From Microbispora oryzae (GTDB lineage Bacteria > Actinomycetota > Actinomycetes > Streptosporangiales > Streptosporangiaceae), in assembly GCF_017896165.1 (NCBI RefSeq), contig NZ_JAFCNB010000002.1, positions 593,449-657,448 on the forward strand: a stretch of 64,000 nt of DNA. Reading direction: 5' to 3'. Position 1 is the first letter of the stretch. Each line of letters opens with the position of its first letter. The notes under the pieces are model-generated. The model was not told the DNA's origin and searched no databases. It saw only the letters and a list, made by a program, of their open reading frames with translations. The translations under genes were made by a program, and so were the position numbers. Below are positions 12,018 to 20,542 of the stretch, piece after piece.

Positions 12018-12969
12018 AGACGACCTTGCCGAAGATGTCGCCCCGCCACATCGCGGCGAAGCCGTCCTCCGCCTCGGTGAGCGGCAGCACCCGGTCGATC
12101 ACCGGCCGCAGCCCCGTCTGCTCCAGGAAGACCGCCAGACGGGACAACTGGTCGCGGGTGCCCATCGTGCTCCCCACGATCGACTTCTGCAGGAAGAAGA
12201 CCTGCGCGAGCTGGGTCGGGGCGACCGTGCCGCTGGTCGCCCCGCTGACGACGATCCGGCCGCCCGGGCGCAGCGAGCTCAATGAGTGGCTCCAGGTCGC
12301 CTCGCCGACCGTCTCCATGACCGCGTCGACGCGTTCCGGCAGCCGCGCCCCGGTCTCGAAGACACGGTCGGCGCCCAGTTCAAGCGCGCGGGCCCGCTTG
12401 TCCGCGGAACGGCTCGCCGCCCACATCCGGAACCCGCCCGCGCGGCCCAGCGCGATCAGCGCCGTCGCCACGCCGCCGCCCGCGCCCTGGACGAGCACGG
12501 TCGATCCCGGCTCAAGCTCGGCCTTGTCGAACAGCATGCGATAGGCGGTGAGCCAGGCCGTCGGAAGGCACGCGGCCTCCTCGAACGACAGCGCGGCGGG
12601 CTTCGGCACGATGTTGCGCCGGGGCACCGCCACCTTCTCCGCGAACGTGCCGTCGTATGTCTCCGACAGCAGCGACCGCTTCGGGTCGAGGGTCTCGTCA
12701 CCACTCACCGGCGTGCCGATCACCGAATGGACGATCACCTCGTTGCCGTCCTCGTCCAGGCCCGCGGCGTCGCAGCCGAGGACGATCGGCAACCGGTCCT
12801 GGCTGATCCCGACACCTCGCAACGTCCACAGGTCGTGATGGTTCAGCGAGGCGGCCCTGACGGTGACGGTCGTCCATCCGTCGGGTACGGCGGGCTCGGG
12901 GCGCTCTCCCAGGGTCAGGCCCTTGAGCGGGTCGTCCGAGTCGGTCTGCGTGGCGGTTACGGCGAACAT
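12007..12969 (-). CDS. Zinc-independent MDR oxidoreductase (quinone reductase-like)
   Basis: This is a 320-residue medium-chain dehydrogenase/reductase. An N-terminal GroES-like domain contains SLNHHDLWTLRG and LGCDAAG. The Rossmann domain carries VLVQGAGGGVATALIALGR, a nucleotide-binding AxGxGGVG variant. The structural zinc Cys cluster of alcohol dehydrogenases is not seen, consistent with NADPH quinone or enoyl reductases. The substrate is unknown. It overlaps the end of the convergent PadR gene. Confidence 0.85.
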   Translation of the reverse strand: MFAVTATQTDSDDPLKGLTLGERPEPAVPDGWTTVTVRAASLNHHDLWTLRGVGISQDRLPIVLGCDAAGLDEDGNEVIVHSVIGTPVSGDETLDPKRSLLSETYDGTFAEKVAVPRRNIVPKPAALSFEEAACLPTAWLTAYRMLFDKAELEPGSTVLVQGAGGGVATALIALGRAGGFRMWAASRSADKRARALELGADRVFETGARLPERVDAVMETVGEATWSHSLSSLRPGGRIVVSGATSGTVAPTQLAQVFFLQKSIVGSTMGTRDQLSRLAVFLEQTGLRPVIDRVLPLTEAEDGFAAMWRGDIFGKVVFTL

Positions 12970-13256
12970 GCCAGAAAGCTACCCCGCCGCCCCCCGGCGT
13001 GTGACCCGCGGGGACGGAAGACATTCATGAGGCAGCGGAATCAAATGAGAAAAGAGCACATCGAGACCGGTCGAGAATGGCGGTAAACCACTTCTCCCGA
13101 CCGGGCGACATCACCGAAACACCGGCCTGAACTGGTAAGACGTCATCATAACCACATGGCATGGATAACGGATGGGGCAATTCACGGGCGTTCTGGTTAT
13201 ACCTCGGGCCGACGCGAGGAACGGGTCATTAATCTTCGGAGCGTTTTCCTGACGAA
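12970..13256. other. Intergenic region before the protease array
   Basis: It holds the promoter side of the MDR gene and, toward the right, the promoter region of protease copy 1. An ATTAAT stretch near 13228 sits about where the -10-like hexamer lies in the other copies. No Crp-like site is present here. I see no convincing gene. Confidence 0.4.
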
Positions 13257-13280
13257 TGGGACGCACCCTCACACGTCCCG
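13257..13280 (+). promoter_or_regulatory. Leader inverted repeat of protease copy 1
   Basis: TGGGACG and CGTCCCG flank a 10-nt loop, giving six Watson-Crick pairs closed by a wobble. This is the most divergent member of the leader element shared by the array. TTTTCCTGACGAA precedes it, and the ribosome binding site AAAGGAG (13284-13290) follows. Confidence 0.65.
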
Positions 13281-13294
13281 GGGAAAGGAGCTCC

Positions 13295-14434
13295 ATGTCA
13301 TCCCGAGCACGGCGCCTGACCATCCCCCTCGCCGGAGCGCTCGTCGCGTCCGGCGTGGTCGGCGTCACCCAGGCGGCCCCCGCCGCCGCCGGCCCCTCCG
13401 TGTCGTCCGTCCAGGCGGGTTCGGACGACGTCACGGCCAAGGCCTCGGCGAGCCCCGCCGACCGGGCCGTCGCGTTCTGGTCCCCCGACCGGCTGCGCGC
13501 CGCCAAGGACTACACCGAGGATCTGGGCAACTCCGTCAAGGGCTTCGGCAAGGTCAGCAAGTCCAGGCCGGACGGCAAGGCGGGGGCGGTCCCGCCCATC
13601 GGCGGCCAGCAGAGCGCGGCCGGTTTCTCCAAGCAGGTCAACCTGCCCAACACGGTCGGCCGGGTGTTCTTCACCCTGCCCGGCAAGAACCCGCTGGACC
13701 CGAAGAGCTGGAAGTACTGCTCCGGCACGTCGGTGCAGGGCACCTACCGCAATGTCGTCGCGACGGCCGGTCACTGCGTCTACGACCCGGTCAGCAACCA
13801 GTTCTACGACAACTGGGTCTTCATCCCGTCGTACTGGGACGGCGACCAGGCGTGGGACGGCAAGGCCCCGTACGGGATCTATCCGGCCAAGTGGTTCCAG
13901 GCGCACGACGACTTCGTGGTGAAGGAGGACTACGACTACGACTACGCGTTCGTCAACGTCTCCTCCGGATACAAGATCAAGTGGGAGAGGTCCGGCAACA
14001 CCTGGCAGGCCGTCAGGACGCCGGTCGGCCGGCTCGGCGACAACGTGGGCGGCCAGGGCCTGACCTGGAACCGAAGCCCCAAGGTCAAGGTCTTCTCGTT
14101 CGGTTACCCGGCGGGGCCGCACCCGGACGGTGACCGCCCGTTCTCCGGCCGGACCATGAAGTGGTGCTATGGCCAGTCCACGCCGATGCCGGCCGCACCG
14201 AAGTACAACATCCAGCAGCACATCGGCATCAAATGCGCGATGACCTCGGGCGCGAGCGGCGGCCCCTGGCTGTTCGGCTACAAGAGCAAGACCCGTAAGG
14301 GCTATCTCAACGGCATCAACAGCGTCGCCTGGGACACCGACGGCAACGACCGCTACGACCGGGTCTCGTCGCCGTACTTCGACGGCGAGACCTACGACGT
14401 CTACAAGGTCGCCGCCGGCCGGTGGACGCAGTGA
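13295..14434 (+). CDS. Secreted trypsin-like serine protease (array copy 1, canonical triad)
   Basis: The 379-residue exported S1-fold protein starts at ATG 13295 after AAAGGAG. A signal peptide of about 32 residues (VASGVVGVTQAAPAAA) and an N-terminal pro-region with FWSPDRLRAAKDY precede the catalytic domain. The triad is intact: His in VATAGHCVYD, Asp in YDYDYAFVNV and Ser321 in TSGASGGPW. A Cys pair in KWCYG and IKCAM frames the active-site Ser loop. The glutamyl-endopeptidase/trypsin-like architecture is typical of secreted actinomycete proteases. The peptide specificity is unknown. It is the first of ten tandem paralogs. Confidence 0.92.
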   Translation: MSSRARRLTIPLAGALVASGVVGVTQAAPAAAGPSVSSVQAGSDDVTAKASASPADRAVAFWSPDRLRAAKDYTEDLGNSVKGFGKVSKSRPDGKAGAVPPIGGQQSAAGFSKQVNLPNTVGRVFFTLPGKNPLDPKSWKYCSGTSVQGTYRNVVATAGHCVYDPVSNQFYDNWVFIPSYWDGDQAWDGKAPYGIYPAKWFQAHDDFVVKEDYDYDYAFVNVSSGYKIKWERSGNTWQAVRTPVGRLGDNVGGQGLTWNRSPKVKVFSFGYPAGPHPDGDRPFSGRTMKWCYGQSTPMPAAPKYNIQQHIGIKCAMTSGASGGPWLFGYKSKTRKGYLNGINSVAWDTDGNDRYDRVSSPYFDGETYDVYKVAAGRWTQ

Positions 14435-14474
14435 CGCCCGTCTCCTGACCGCGCGGCCATTCGGTCAGGCTGTG

Positions 14475-14499
14475 GGGCCCGGCGCTCTCCGCCGGGCCC
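14475..14499 (+). terminator. Terminator after protease copy 1
   Basis: GGGCCCGGCG pairs with CGCCGGGCCC around a 5-nt loop, 40 nt after the stop, followed by TTCTCGTCG. It lies between convergent genes and may serve both strands. Confidence 0.8.
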
Positions 14500-14523
14500 T
14501 TCTCGTCGTCTCGTCCGGACGGC

Positions 14524-15009
14524 TCAGGTGTCGAAAAGTCCGCCGGTCGCCGCCCGGCGCTGGCAATCGTTGCCGAACGTGTGCTGCATCGACACGTACT
14601 TGCCGTTCCAGATGCCGCTCATCGTGACGGTGACCGGCTGCCAGATCATGGGGCAGATGGCGCCCGGGTTCACATCGAACCTGGCGAGGTCGTCCCGGCC
14701 GTTCTCCATCGCCTGCCCGAGGATGCGGCACGCCTCGGCCGCCGACGGGTGCGAACCACCGACCGGCTCGCAGTTGAGGAACGCGTACCGCTGCGCGGGC
14801 TGGGACCGTTCACCGGCGGCGGCCGTCAGCAGCACGGCCCGCACCATGGACGCCCGGTCGGGCTGTGTGACGGTCACCTTCTGGGGGGTGGTCTTGACGA
14901 CGTCGAACGGTACGGTGCGGCCCAGAGTTCCCGGGAAGGGCGGCACGGGCAGGTGGGCGATGCTCGCGGCCGTCGCCGCACCGACCAGAAGAGAGTGGAG
15001 TTGCTTCAT
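14524..15009 (-). CDS. Subtilisin inhibitor-like (SSI, I16) secreted protease inhibitor
   Basis: The 161-residue protein has an N-terminal export sequence (MKQLHSLLVGAATAASIAHL). Its C-terminal 110 residues match the Streptomyces subtilisin inhibitor pattern: LNCEPVGGSHPSAAEAC, then the reactive-site loop ICPMIWQPVTV, then GIWNGKYVS and FGNDC. Four Cys stand at the positions of the two SSI disulfides. By analogy with SSI (P1 Met in CPMVYDP), the scissile bond is Met-Ile in CPMIWQP. It would act outside the cell on subtilisin- or chymotrypsin-like proteases. It lies between copies 1 and 2 of the protease array, on the opposite strand. Confidence 0.9.
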   Translation of the reverse strand: MKQLHSLLVGAATAASIAHLPVPPFPGTLGRTVPFDVVKTTPQKVTVTQPDRASMVRAVLLTAAAGERSQPAQRYAFLNCEPVGGSHPSAAEACRILGQAMENGRDDLARFDVNPGAICPMIWQPVTVTMSGIWNGKYVSMQHTFGNDCQRRAATGGLFDT

Positions 15010-15218
15010 GTCGATCCCCCGTTTCGGCTGGTCGTAGCCTCCTCACCGAGCCGCGTGACTTCAAGTGACCACTCCGGGGCGAACGTAATCTGACGTCCCG
15101 GAGACCCCACCGGTTCCGCTCGTTCCATAACGAGCTGGCCAAGAAGCTGTCCCAAAGGCATGTGGATCTGGAAAAATCACCCCTTACCATCCATATCTCC
15201 ATCTGAAGGGTGTCCCCA

Positions 15219-16370
15219 GTGGCTCGGCAGCTCGCACTCGTCATCGGCGGCGTCGCCGTCATGGGTGCCGCCGCCATGCTCTGGGCACAGGACTCCGCCG
15301 CGACGGCCTCGGTGAACGCGCTCCGGCAGCAGGACGCCGTCAGGCGCGCGGCCGCGAGCACGACGGTCCCCATGTACGGCTCCGCGAAGAACGAGGTGAG
15401 CACCTTCCCGCTCGCGCCCAGCCAGGCCGACATGCAGCGGGTGGCGTCGTACTGGAGCCCGGAGCGGCTCCGCCAGGCCAGCAGCTACGAGCCGAGCACG
15501 AAGCCCTCCACGTCGGCGCGGGCCACGACGTCGGCGGCCGAGATGACGCGCGTCGCCGGGCCCGTGAGAAAGGCCGCCACCGCCGCGGCGAGCACCGCGG
15601 GCACCTCGGACACGCCTCCGATGGTGGGCAAGGTGTTCTTCAAGGTGGGCGACAAGGAGTACTGGTGCTCCGCGTCCGCCGTGCACTCCGCCTACCGCAA
15701 CCTCGTCGCCACGGCCGGGCACTGCGCGTACGCGCTGGGGCCGGACAAGCCGGTGGAGAACTGGATCTTCATCCCGTCCTACCACGACGGCGTGACGAGC
15801 GCGGGGATCTTCGTCGGCCACACGCTCTACATGCACGTGGACTTCGCCGGGCAGGGCGACTTCGACCGCGACTACGCCTTCGTCACCGTGCACCGCGGCT
15901 TCACCTGGCAGGCGTACAAGGACGGGAACACCATCAGGTACCGCACGGCCGACGTCGGCCGGCTGGAAGACCGGGTGGGCGCGTTCCGGTTCGCCTCCAG
16001 CAAGCCCATCGGGCGGGGGGTGCTCGCCTTCGGCTACCCCGCGGGCGCGAACCCCGACGGCAGCCGCCCGTACGACGGGCAGAGCCTCAAGTCCTGCCGG
16101 GGCTCGACGGAGAAGAAGTTCGTCAGCGCGCCGACCTGGCAGCTGGAGCACGGGGTGCGGCTCCCCGGCTGCGCCTTCACGTCGGGCGCGAGCGGCGGCC
16201 CCTGGGTGATCGGGTACAACGCGGCCAAGCGGACCGGCTACCTCACCGGCGTCACCAGCCTGACCTGGAACCTCAACGGCGGCGGACGCCTCGACGCCAT
16301 CTCGTCTCCCTACTTCAACGCGCTCACGCAGCGCGTGTACAACCAGGCCACCCGCCAGTCGACCGGCTGA
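15219..16370 (+). CDS. Secreted or anchored trypsin-like serine protease (array copy 2, canonical triad)
   Basis: From GTG 15219 (GAAGGG at 15205-15210) the protein has 383 residues. Its hydrophobic N-terminus (LALVIGGVAVMGAAAMLWA) looks like a signal peptide or signal anchor. A long pro-region precedes the S1 domain. The triad residues are His in VATAGHCAYA, Asp in FDRDYAFVTV and Ser325 in TSGASGGPW. The Cys pair KSCRG/PGCAF is kept. This copy is the most diverged of the canonical ones. It lacks both the shared leader hairpin and a Crp-like site, so its regulation probably differs. An upstream GTG at 15210 is also possible. Confidence 0.9.
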   Translation: MARQLALVIGGVAVMGAAAMLWAQDSAATASVNALRQQDAVRRAAASTTVPMYGSAKNEVSTFPLAPSQADMQRVASYWSPERLRQASSYEPSTKPSTSARATTSAAEMTRVAGPVRKAATAAASTAGTSDTPPMVGKVFFKVGDKEYWCSASAVHSAYRNLVATAGHCAYALGPDKPVENWIFIPSYHDGVTSAGIFVGHTLYMHVDFAGQGDFDRDYAFVTVHRGFTWQAYKDGNTIRYRTADVGRLEDRVGAFRFASSKPIGRGVLAFGYPAGANPDGSRPYDGQSLKSCRGSTEKKFVSAPTWQLEHGVRLPGCAFTSGASGGPWVIGYNAAKRTGYLTGVTSLTWNLNGGGRLDAISSPYFNALTQRVYNQATRQSTG

Positions 16371-16386
16371 CCGCCCCGCTTCCGCC

Positions 16387-16413
16387 AAAGGCCCGGCCCT
16401 GTGCCGGGCCTTT
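16387..16413 (+). terminator. Terminator after protease copy 2
   Basis: AAAGGCCCGGC and GCCGGGCCTTT are perfect complements around a 5-nt loop, 17 nt after the stop. Confidence 0.85.
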
Positions 16414-16542
16414 CGCGTTTCCCGCCCGCGCCGGGTGTTCCGGGTGAGCCGGGGGTTCCGTGTGCGCCCGGAAGGTCTGGCGACACGATCACGATGGGCG
16501 AGATTAGACGTAGCAGAGCCTCCTCCGGTGCCATCGAACGAA

Positions 16543-16558
16543 TGTGATCTGCGTCACA
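16543..16558. promoter_or_regulatory. Crp-like operator upstream of protease copy 3
   Basis: TGTGATCTGCGTCACA matches TGTGA-N6-TCACA exactly and also the actinobacterial Crp pattern GTG-N6-GNCAC. GGTGCCATC lies just upstream, as in copies 5 and 8. Confidence 0.7.
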
Positions 16559-16762
16559 TCCACCCGCCCCGGGGACGTCCGGACGTGGCGATCTTTGACA
16601 ACACGGAGACCGGAGGCGACCTGCACATTGTCACGAGATGATCTCGAACTTGACGGCACCTGTGGAACATCACGGAAAAGTAACTGCCGAATCGGTCAGG
16701 AAAAGCCATAAAAACGCGGTAAATCGGGCCGGTAGTGTCTTGACCATCCCCTTACTGACCGT

Positions 16763-16783
16763 TGGGACGCAGCTGACGTCCCA
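16763..16783 (+). promoter_or_regulatory. Leader inverted repeat of protease copy 3
   Basis: TGGGACG and CGTCCCA pair perfectly (7 bp, 7-nt loop). The -10-like TAGTGT starts exactly 30 bp before it. CCCTTACTGACC precedes and ACGACAGCGCAGGAG follows. Confidence 0.75.
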
Positions 16784-16801
16784 CGACAGCGCAGGAGTCT
16801 C

Positions 16802-17980
16802 ATGAACACCCGAGCCAAGCGCCTCATCCTCCCTCTCGGGGTCGCGGCGACCGCCGGCCTCGTCGGCGCCGCCCTCCAGGCACCCGCCCAGGCCGCCGGC
16901 GACACCGCCTCCGACAACCTGGCCACCAGCAGCATCGCCGCCAAGAACGTCGTCGCGTACTGGCTGAACCAGAAGGCCGCCAACCTGGTCAACGCGTCGC
17001 CGTACGAGACCCAGGTCTCCGCCAAGCACCTCAGCAAGGGCGGCCCCTCGGCCGACAGCAAGCCGGGCACCGTCCCCGCGATCGGCGACGAGAAGAAGTC
17101 CGGCGGCACGTCGAAGAACGTGAACCTGCCGCGCACCACCGGCAAGGTGTTCTTCCGCGGCGCCGACGGCCGGCCGCACTGGTGCACCGCCACGTCGGTG
17201 CAGGCGCGCTACCGCAACCTGGTGGCGACCGCCGGGCACTGCGTCTACGACACCAAGAGCAACAAGGCCACCCTCGACCGCTGGGTCTTCATCCCGGGGT
17301 ACTACCAGGGCAAGGCGCCCTGGGGCATCTACGTCGGCAAGACGGCCTTCACCCACTACGACTTCGACGTCTACGAGGACGGCGACCGCGACTACGCGTT
17401 CGTGACGGTCTACAACGGCATCAAGGCCGGCGGCGGCAGCAACCTCCGCGACACCGCCGAATGGGACTGGAAGCAGGTCGACAAGGCCACGTACGACAAG
17501 TACGACGCGCACATCCGCAAGGCCAAGGCCGGCAAGTACTACATCATCAAGTTCACCGACGTCGGCCGCCTCGGCGACAACGTCGGCGGGCAGGGCCTGG
17601 CCTACAACCAGAAGCTCGGCAAGTACGTCTACGTCTTCGGCTACCCGAGCGGGTCGCACCCGGACGGCAACCACGCCTTCACCGGGCAGACCCTCAAGTG
17701 GTCGTACGGCAAGACCTTCGCCGCCAAGGCCCCGTCCGTCAAGGCGGAGGAGCTGCAGGGCGTCAAGTCGTCCTTCACCGGCGAGGGCTCCTCCGGCTCC
17801 GCCTGGCTGCTCCAGTACAAGAGCGCCCGCCGCCTGGGCTACCTGAACGGCGTCACGAGCGGCGTCTCCGACACCGACGGCAACGGGCGCATCGACACCA
17901 GCGTCTCGCCCTACTTCGACGGCGAGCTCTACGGCGTCTACAAGGCCGCCGCGAGCGTCTGGTCCGGCTCGATCGCCTGA
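16802..17980 (+). CDS. Secreted S1-family protein (array copy 3, Ser kept but motif altered)
   Basis: This is a 392-residue protein with a signal peptide ending APAQA near residue 30. His (VATAGHCVYD) and Asp (GDRDYAFVTV) are present. The nucleophile motif is changed from GxSGGP to GSSGSAW, keeping Ser331 but losing the Gly-Pro that shapes the oxyanion hole. Both Cys around the Ser loop are Ser (KWSYG, VKSSF), so the disulfide of copies 1, 2 and 10 is gone. It therefore looks intermediate between the canonical proteases and the Ser-less copies. An insert of about 46 residues separates the Asp block from GRLGDNVGGQG. Activity is uncertain. Confidence 0.88.
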   Translation: MNTRAKRLILPLGVAATAGLVGAALQAPAQAAGDTASDNLATSSIAAKNVVAYWLNQKAANLVNASPYETQVSAKHLSKGGPSADSKPGTVPAIGDEKKSGGTSKNVNLPRTTGKVFFRGADGRPHWCTATSVQARYRNLVATAGHCVYDTKSNKATLDRWVFIPGYYQGKAPWGIYVGKTAFTHYDFDVYEDGDRDYAFVTVYNGIKAGGGSNLRDTAEWDWKQVDKATYDKYDAHIRKAKAGKYYIIKFTDVGRLGDNVGGQGLAYNQKLGKYVYVFGYPSGSHPDGNHAFTGQTLKWSYGKTFAAKAPSVKAEELQGVKSSFTGEGSSGSAWLLQYKSARRLGYLNGVTSGVSDTDGNGRIDTSVSPYFDGELYGVYKAAASVWSGSIA

Positions 17981-18008
17981 CAACCACCGGCTTCACCCGG
18001 CTCAACGG

Positions 18009-18037
18009 GGCCCGGTCGCGCGCGTCGCGGCCGGGCC
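18009..18037 (+). terminator. Terminator after protease copy 3
   Basis: GGCCCGG pairs with CCGGGCC around a GC-rich 15-nt loop that can pair further internally. Confidence 0.65.
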
Positions 18038-18351
18038 TCCGCCGTTCTCCGGGTCGGTGTTCGGGCGGATTCCGCCGAAAAAGCGGTCCGGCGACGGCAC
18101 AGGACGCCAACAGACCGCTTTCCGGACCCGTCACGACGGAACCCGGCCGATCCGGTAAGGCGGGTTTTCGAGACTCCTCCTTCCGTCGTGTTTCCGGCCC
18201 GATTCTTGGCACAACCGGCCAAGCCACGGGCATGAGGTTTGACAGCTGTTCGCCCCCTTTTCCGGTAAACCGGATAGCCCGATCGGGCGACGCGTCCCGG
18301 CGCCTCTTACTAGGAGGTAAATCGGCTGGTCAGCCGTCGGGTTTCCCGACG

Positions 18352-18367
18352 TGTGATCTCAGTCACA
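18352..18367. promoter_or_regulatory. Crp-like operator upstream of protease copy 4
   Basis: TGTGATCTCAGTCACA matches TGTGA-N6-TCACA exactly. It starts 218 bp upstream of the putative -10 hexamer. Confidence 0.7.
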
Positions 18368-18598
18368 CCGGTCGCGCCGAAAATTCCACCGTCGCGCTTT
18401 ACCGGCTGTGGAAAAGCCATCGGGAAAGACCGCAATCTGCGTAAACACCGGGCCGTGGCCGCTTCGGTCCCGCACGCGGCCGACATAAGGACACACCGGG
18501 ACGCCCGGCCGTCGGGCCGCGACGCGATTCGGGTTGATTTCCCTCTCTTTGCCATCAGCGTGTGTGCGCTATGTTCTCCGCATCCCTTTCCTGACGCA

Positions 18599-18619
18599 TG
18601 GGACGCAAGAGGCGTTCCA
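18599..18619 (+). promoter_or_regulatory. Leader inverted repeat of protease copy 4
   Basis: TGGGACGC and GCGTTCCA form an 8-bp stem with one G-T pair around AAGAG. The -10-like TATGTT starts 29 bp upstream. The motif is bounded by CTTTCCTGACGCA and ACGACAGACCAAGGAG. Confidence 0.8.
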
Positions 18620-18640
18620 CGACAGACCAAGGAGTTCCCC

Positions 18641-19867
18641 ATGAAGCGCACCATCGCCTTCGGTGGCCTCGTCGCCACCGCCGGCCTCCTGGCCGCGGGC
18701 CTCGCCGTCCCGGCCCAGGCCGCCAGTGACGTCGCCTCCGACGCGCTGGCCACCAACGGCATCGCCGCGTACTCGGTCGCCGCCTACTGGAAGGCCAACA
18801 ACGCGGCCAACCTGATCGGCGCGACCCCGTACAACGTCGAGACGAAGGCCGTCGCCAAGCACCTGAGCAAGGGCGGCCCCGCTCCCGACAGCAAGCCCGG
18901 CATCGTTCCCGCCATCGGGGACGAGAAGAAGACCGCCGCGAAGTCGAAGAACGTCAACCTGCCCAAGACCACGGGCAAGGTGTTCTTCACCGGCGCCGAC
19001 AACAAGCCCCACTGGTGCTCCGCCACCTCTGTGCAGGCGGCGTACCACAACCTGGTCGCGACGGCCGGGCACTGTGTCTACGACACGGAGTCCAACAAGG
19101 CCACCCTGGACAACTGGGTGTTCATCCCCGGTTACTACCAGGGCAAGACCCCGTGGGGCATCTACGTCGGCAAGACGGCCTACACCCACTACGACTACGA
19201 CGTCTACGAGGACGGCGACCGCGACTACGCGTTCGTCACGGTCTACAACGGCCTGAGCTTCCTCCACGACGGCGTTGTCCGTCCGTACCGGGACAACCCG
19301 GGCGGGTGGAAGGAAGTCTCGGCGGAGACCTTCGCCAAGTTCCCGATGTGGTTCAAGGCCGTGCAGAGCGGCTACTGGTGCCACGAGGGCAACAAGTACT
19401 ACGTGTGGGCCTTCGTCGACGCGGGTCGCCTCGGCGACAACGTCGGTGGCCAGGGCCTTGCCTACAACCAGAAGATCGGCCAGCCGGTCTTCGTGTTCGG
19501 CTACCCGAGCGGGTCGCACCCGGACGGCAACTACGCCTACACCGGCAAGACCCTCAAGTGGAGCTACGGCAAGACCTTCGCCGCCACCGCGCCGGCGATC
19601 AAGGGCGAGGAGCTGCAGGGCGTCAAGTCGTCCTTCACCGGCGAGGGCGCGCTCGGCTCGTCCTGGCTGCTGAAGTACAACAACGGCCGTCGCCTCGGCT
19701 ACCTGAACGGTGTGACCATCGGCGTCTCCGACACCGACGGCAACGACCGCTTCGACACCAGCATCTCGCCGTACTTCGACGGTGAGACCTACGGTGTCTA
19801 CGGTGCGGCCAAGAACAACTGGTCCGGCTCCATCGCGGTGCCGTTCGAGTCGCCCGCCCTGCACTAG
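18641..19867 (+). CDS. Secreted S1-fold pseudoprotease (array copy 4, nucleophile Leu338)
   Basis: The 408-residue protein starts at ATG 18641 after CCAAGGAG. Its signal peptide MKRTIAFGGLVATAGLLAAG ends VPAQA and is almost identical to those of copies 5-8. His (VATAGHCVYD) and Asp (GDRDYAFVTV) remain, but the nucleophile position is Leu338 in GEGALGSSW. The flanking Cys pair is Ser/Ser. An insert of about 57 residues after the Asp block contains an extra Cys (YWCHEGNK). It should not be a conventional serine protease. Binding or scaffolding is conceivable but not shown. Confidence 0.88.
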   Translation: MKRTIAFGGLVATAGLLAAGLAVPAQAASDVASDALATNGIAAYSVAAYWKANNAANLIGATPYNVETKAVAKHLSKGGPAPDSKPGIVPAIGDEKKTAAKSKNVNLPKTTGKVFFTGADNKPHWCSATSVQAAYHNLVATAGHCVYDTESNKATLDNWVFIPGYYQGKTPWGIYVGKTAYTHYDYDVYEDGDRDYAFVTVYNGLSFLHDGVVRPYRDNPGGWKEVSAETFAKFPMWFKAVQSGYWCHEGNKYYVWAFVDAGRLGDNVGGQGLAYNQKIGQPVFVFGYPSGSHPDGNYAYTGKTLKWSYGKTFAATAPAIKGEELQGVKSSFTGEGALGSSWLLKYNNGRRLGYLNGVTIGVSDTDGNDRFDTSISPYFDGETYGVYGAAKNNWSGSIAVPFESPALH

Positions 19868-19912
19868 TCACGGGTCAGAGGTCGCACTCTCTGAACCGAA
19901 GATCCACCCGAG

Positions 19913-19938
19913 GGGCCCGGCTGCCAGCCGGGCCCTTT
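19913..19938 (+). terminator. Terminator after protease copy 4
   Basis: GGGCCCGGCT pairs perfectly with AGCCGGGCCC around GCC, followed by TTT. Confidence 0.85.
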
Positions 19939-20253
19939 CGGCGTTTCACGGCCGGCGAGCGGTTCGCCCAACCTCTCGGCGGGGCCTCCGTTTTCTCCCG
20001 CTCTCCCGCGCGTTCTCTCGCGCGCCGTGCGGACCGAAGACTAAACATCCCGGAAATTCCGCGATATTTATTTAATTCGGTGGTAAACCCGGACGGGCCG
20101 TCGAGCGTCCGGCCGGGGCCGCTTTCGCGGCACGTCGACACGCTAGCTCTCATCGGCCGCCGCCGACTCGCCAAAAGCTACCAAAACGGGACATTGGGCC
20201 CAATCAAGAGGTCCTTAGACGGGTCAGGGTTCCCTTTGGTGCCATCACCTACA

Positions 20254-20269
20254 TGTGATGTCGGTCACA
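20254..20269. promoter_or_regulatory. Crp-like operator upstream of protease copy 5
   Basis: TGTGATGTCGGTCACA matches TGTGA-N6-TCACA exactly. GGTGCCATC is 16 bp upstream and TTAGACG is 39 bp upstream, as for copy 3. Confidence 0.7.
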
Positions 20270-20499
20270 CATGCGGTTGACATGCACCCGTGGAACCGGC
20301 TGACGAACCGGAGCCAATCCTCCGTGAATCCCGGTCAAGCTGCGAGAACACCCGCGACTTTTGCTGACTGTCTTAACCACCGTCAGTCATGAACATCACG
20401 AAAACATCACGAGGCCGACCGCCCCGCCAACCTCCGCAATTGGGGCATTCCGGCGAAAGATCTTCGCTGTATGGTTCTGGCTATCCCTTTACTGACGCA

Positions 20500-20520
20500 T
20501 GGGACGCAAGAGGCGTTCCA
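20500..20520 (+). promoter_or_regulatory. Leader inverted repeat of protease copy 5
   Basis: TGGGACGC and GCGTTCCA form the stem, AAGAG the loop. The -10-like TATGGT starts 30 bp upstream. Confidence 0.8.
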
Positions 20521-20542
20521 CGACAGACCAAGGAGTTCCCCA

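Larger units (their letters stand above)
16414..16801. other. Upstream region of protease copy 3
   Basis: No gene is seen. It contains TTAGACG at 16504, a Crp-like site at 16543, a -10-like TAGTGT at 16733-16738 and the shared leader hairpin at 16763-16783, with AGGAG at 16793-16797. The spacing between the last elements matches the other copies. Confidence 0.6.
17981..18640. other. Upstream region of protease copy 4
   Basis: This 660-bp stretch has no supported gene. It begins with a terminator hairpin (18009-18037) and then carries a Crp-like site (18352-18367), a -10-like TATGTT (18570-18575), the leader hairpin (18599-18619) and an AAGGAG ribosome binding site (18629-18634). The 300 bp between terminator and Crp-like site show nothing I can name. 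Confidence 0.6.
19939..20542. other. Upstream region of protease copy 5
   Basis: No gene is supported in this 600-bp stretch. Landmarks are TTAGACG (20215), a Crp-like site (20254-20269), TTGACATGC near 20277, a -10-like TATGGT (20470-20475) and the leader hairpin (20500-20520). The first 250 bp show no recognisable feature. Confidence 0.6.

Noticed and set aside
18599..18619. The leader inverted repeat as a terminator or attenuator
   Set aside because: No U-tract follows in any copy and a ribosome binding site comes directly after, so termination is unlikely.
18598..18640. Upstream short ORFs beginning at ATG inside the leader hairpins (ATGGGACGC)
   Set aside because: The frame relative to the main gene differs between copies (43 or 44 bp apart), no ribosome binding site precedes them and the predicted peptides are not conserved, so the ATG is better explained as part of the stem.
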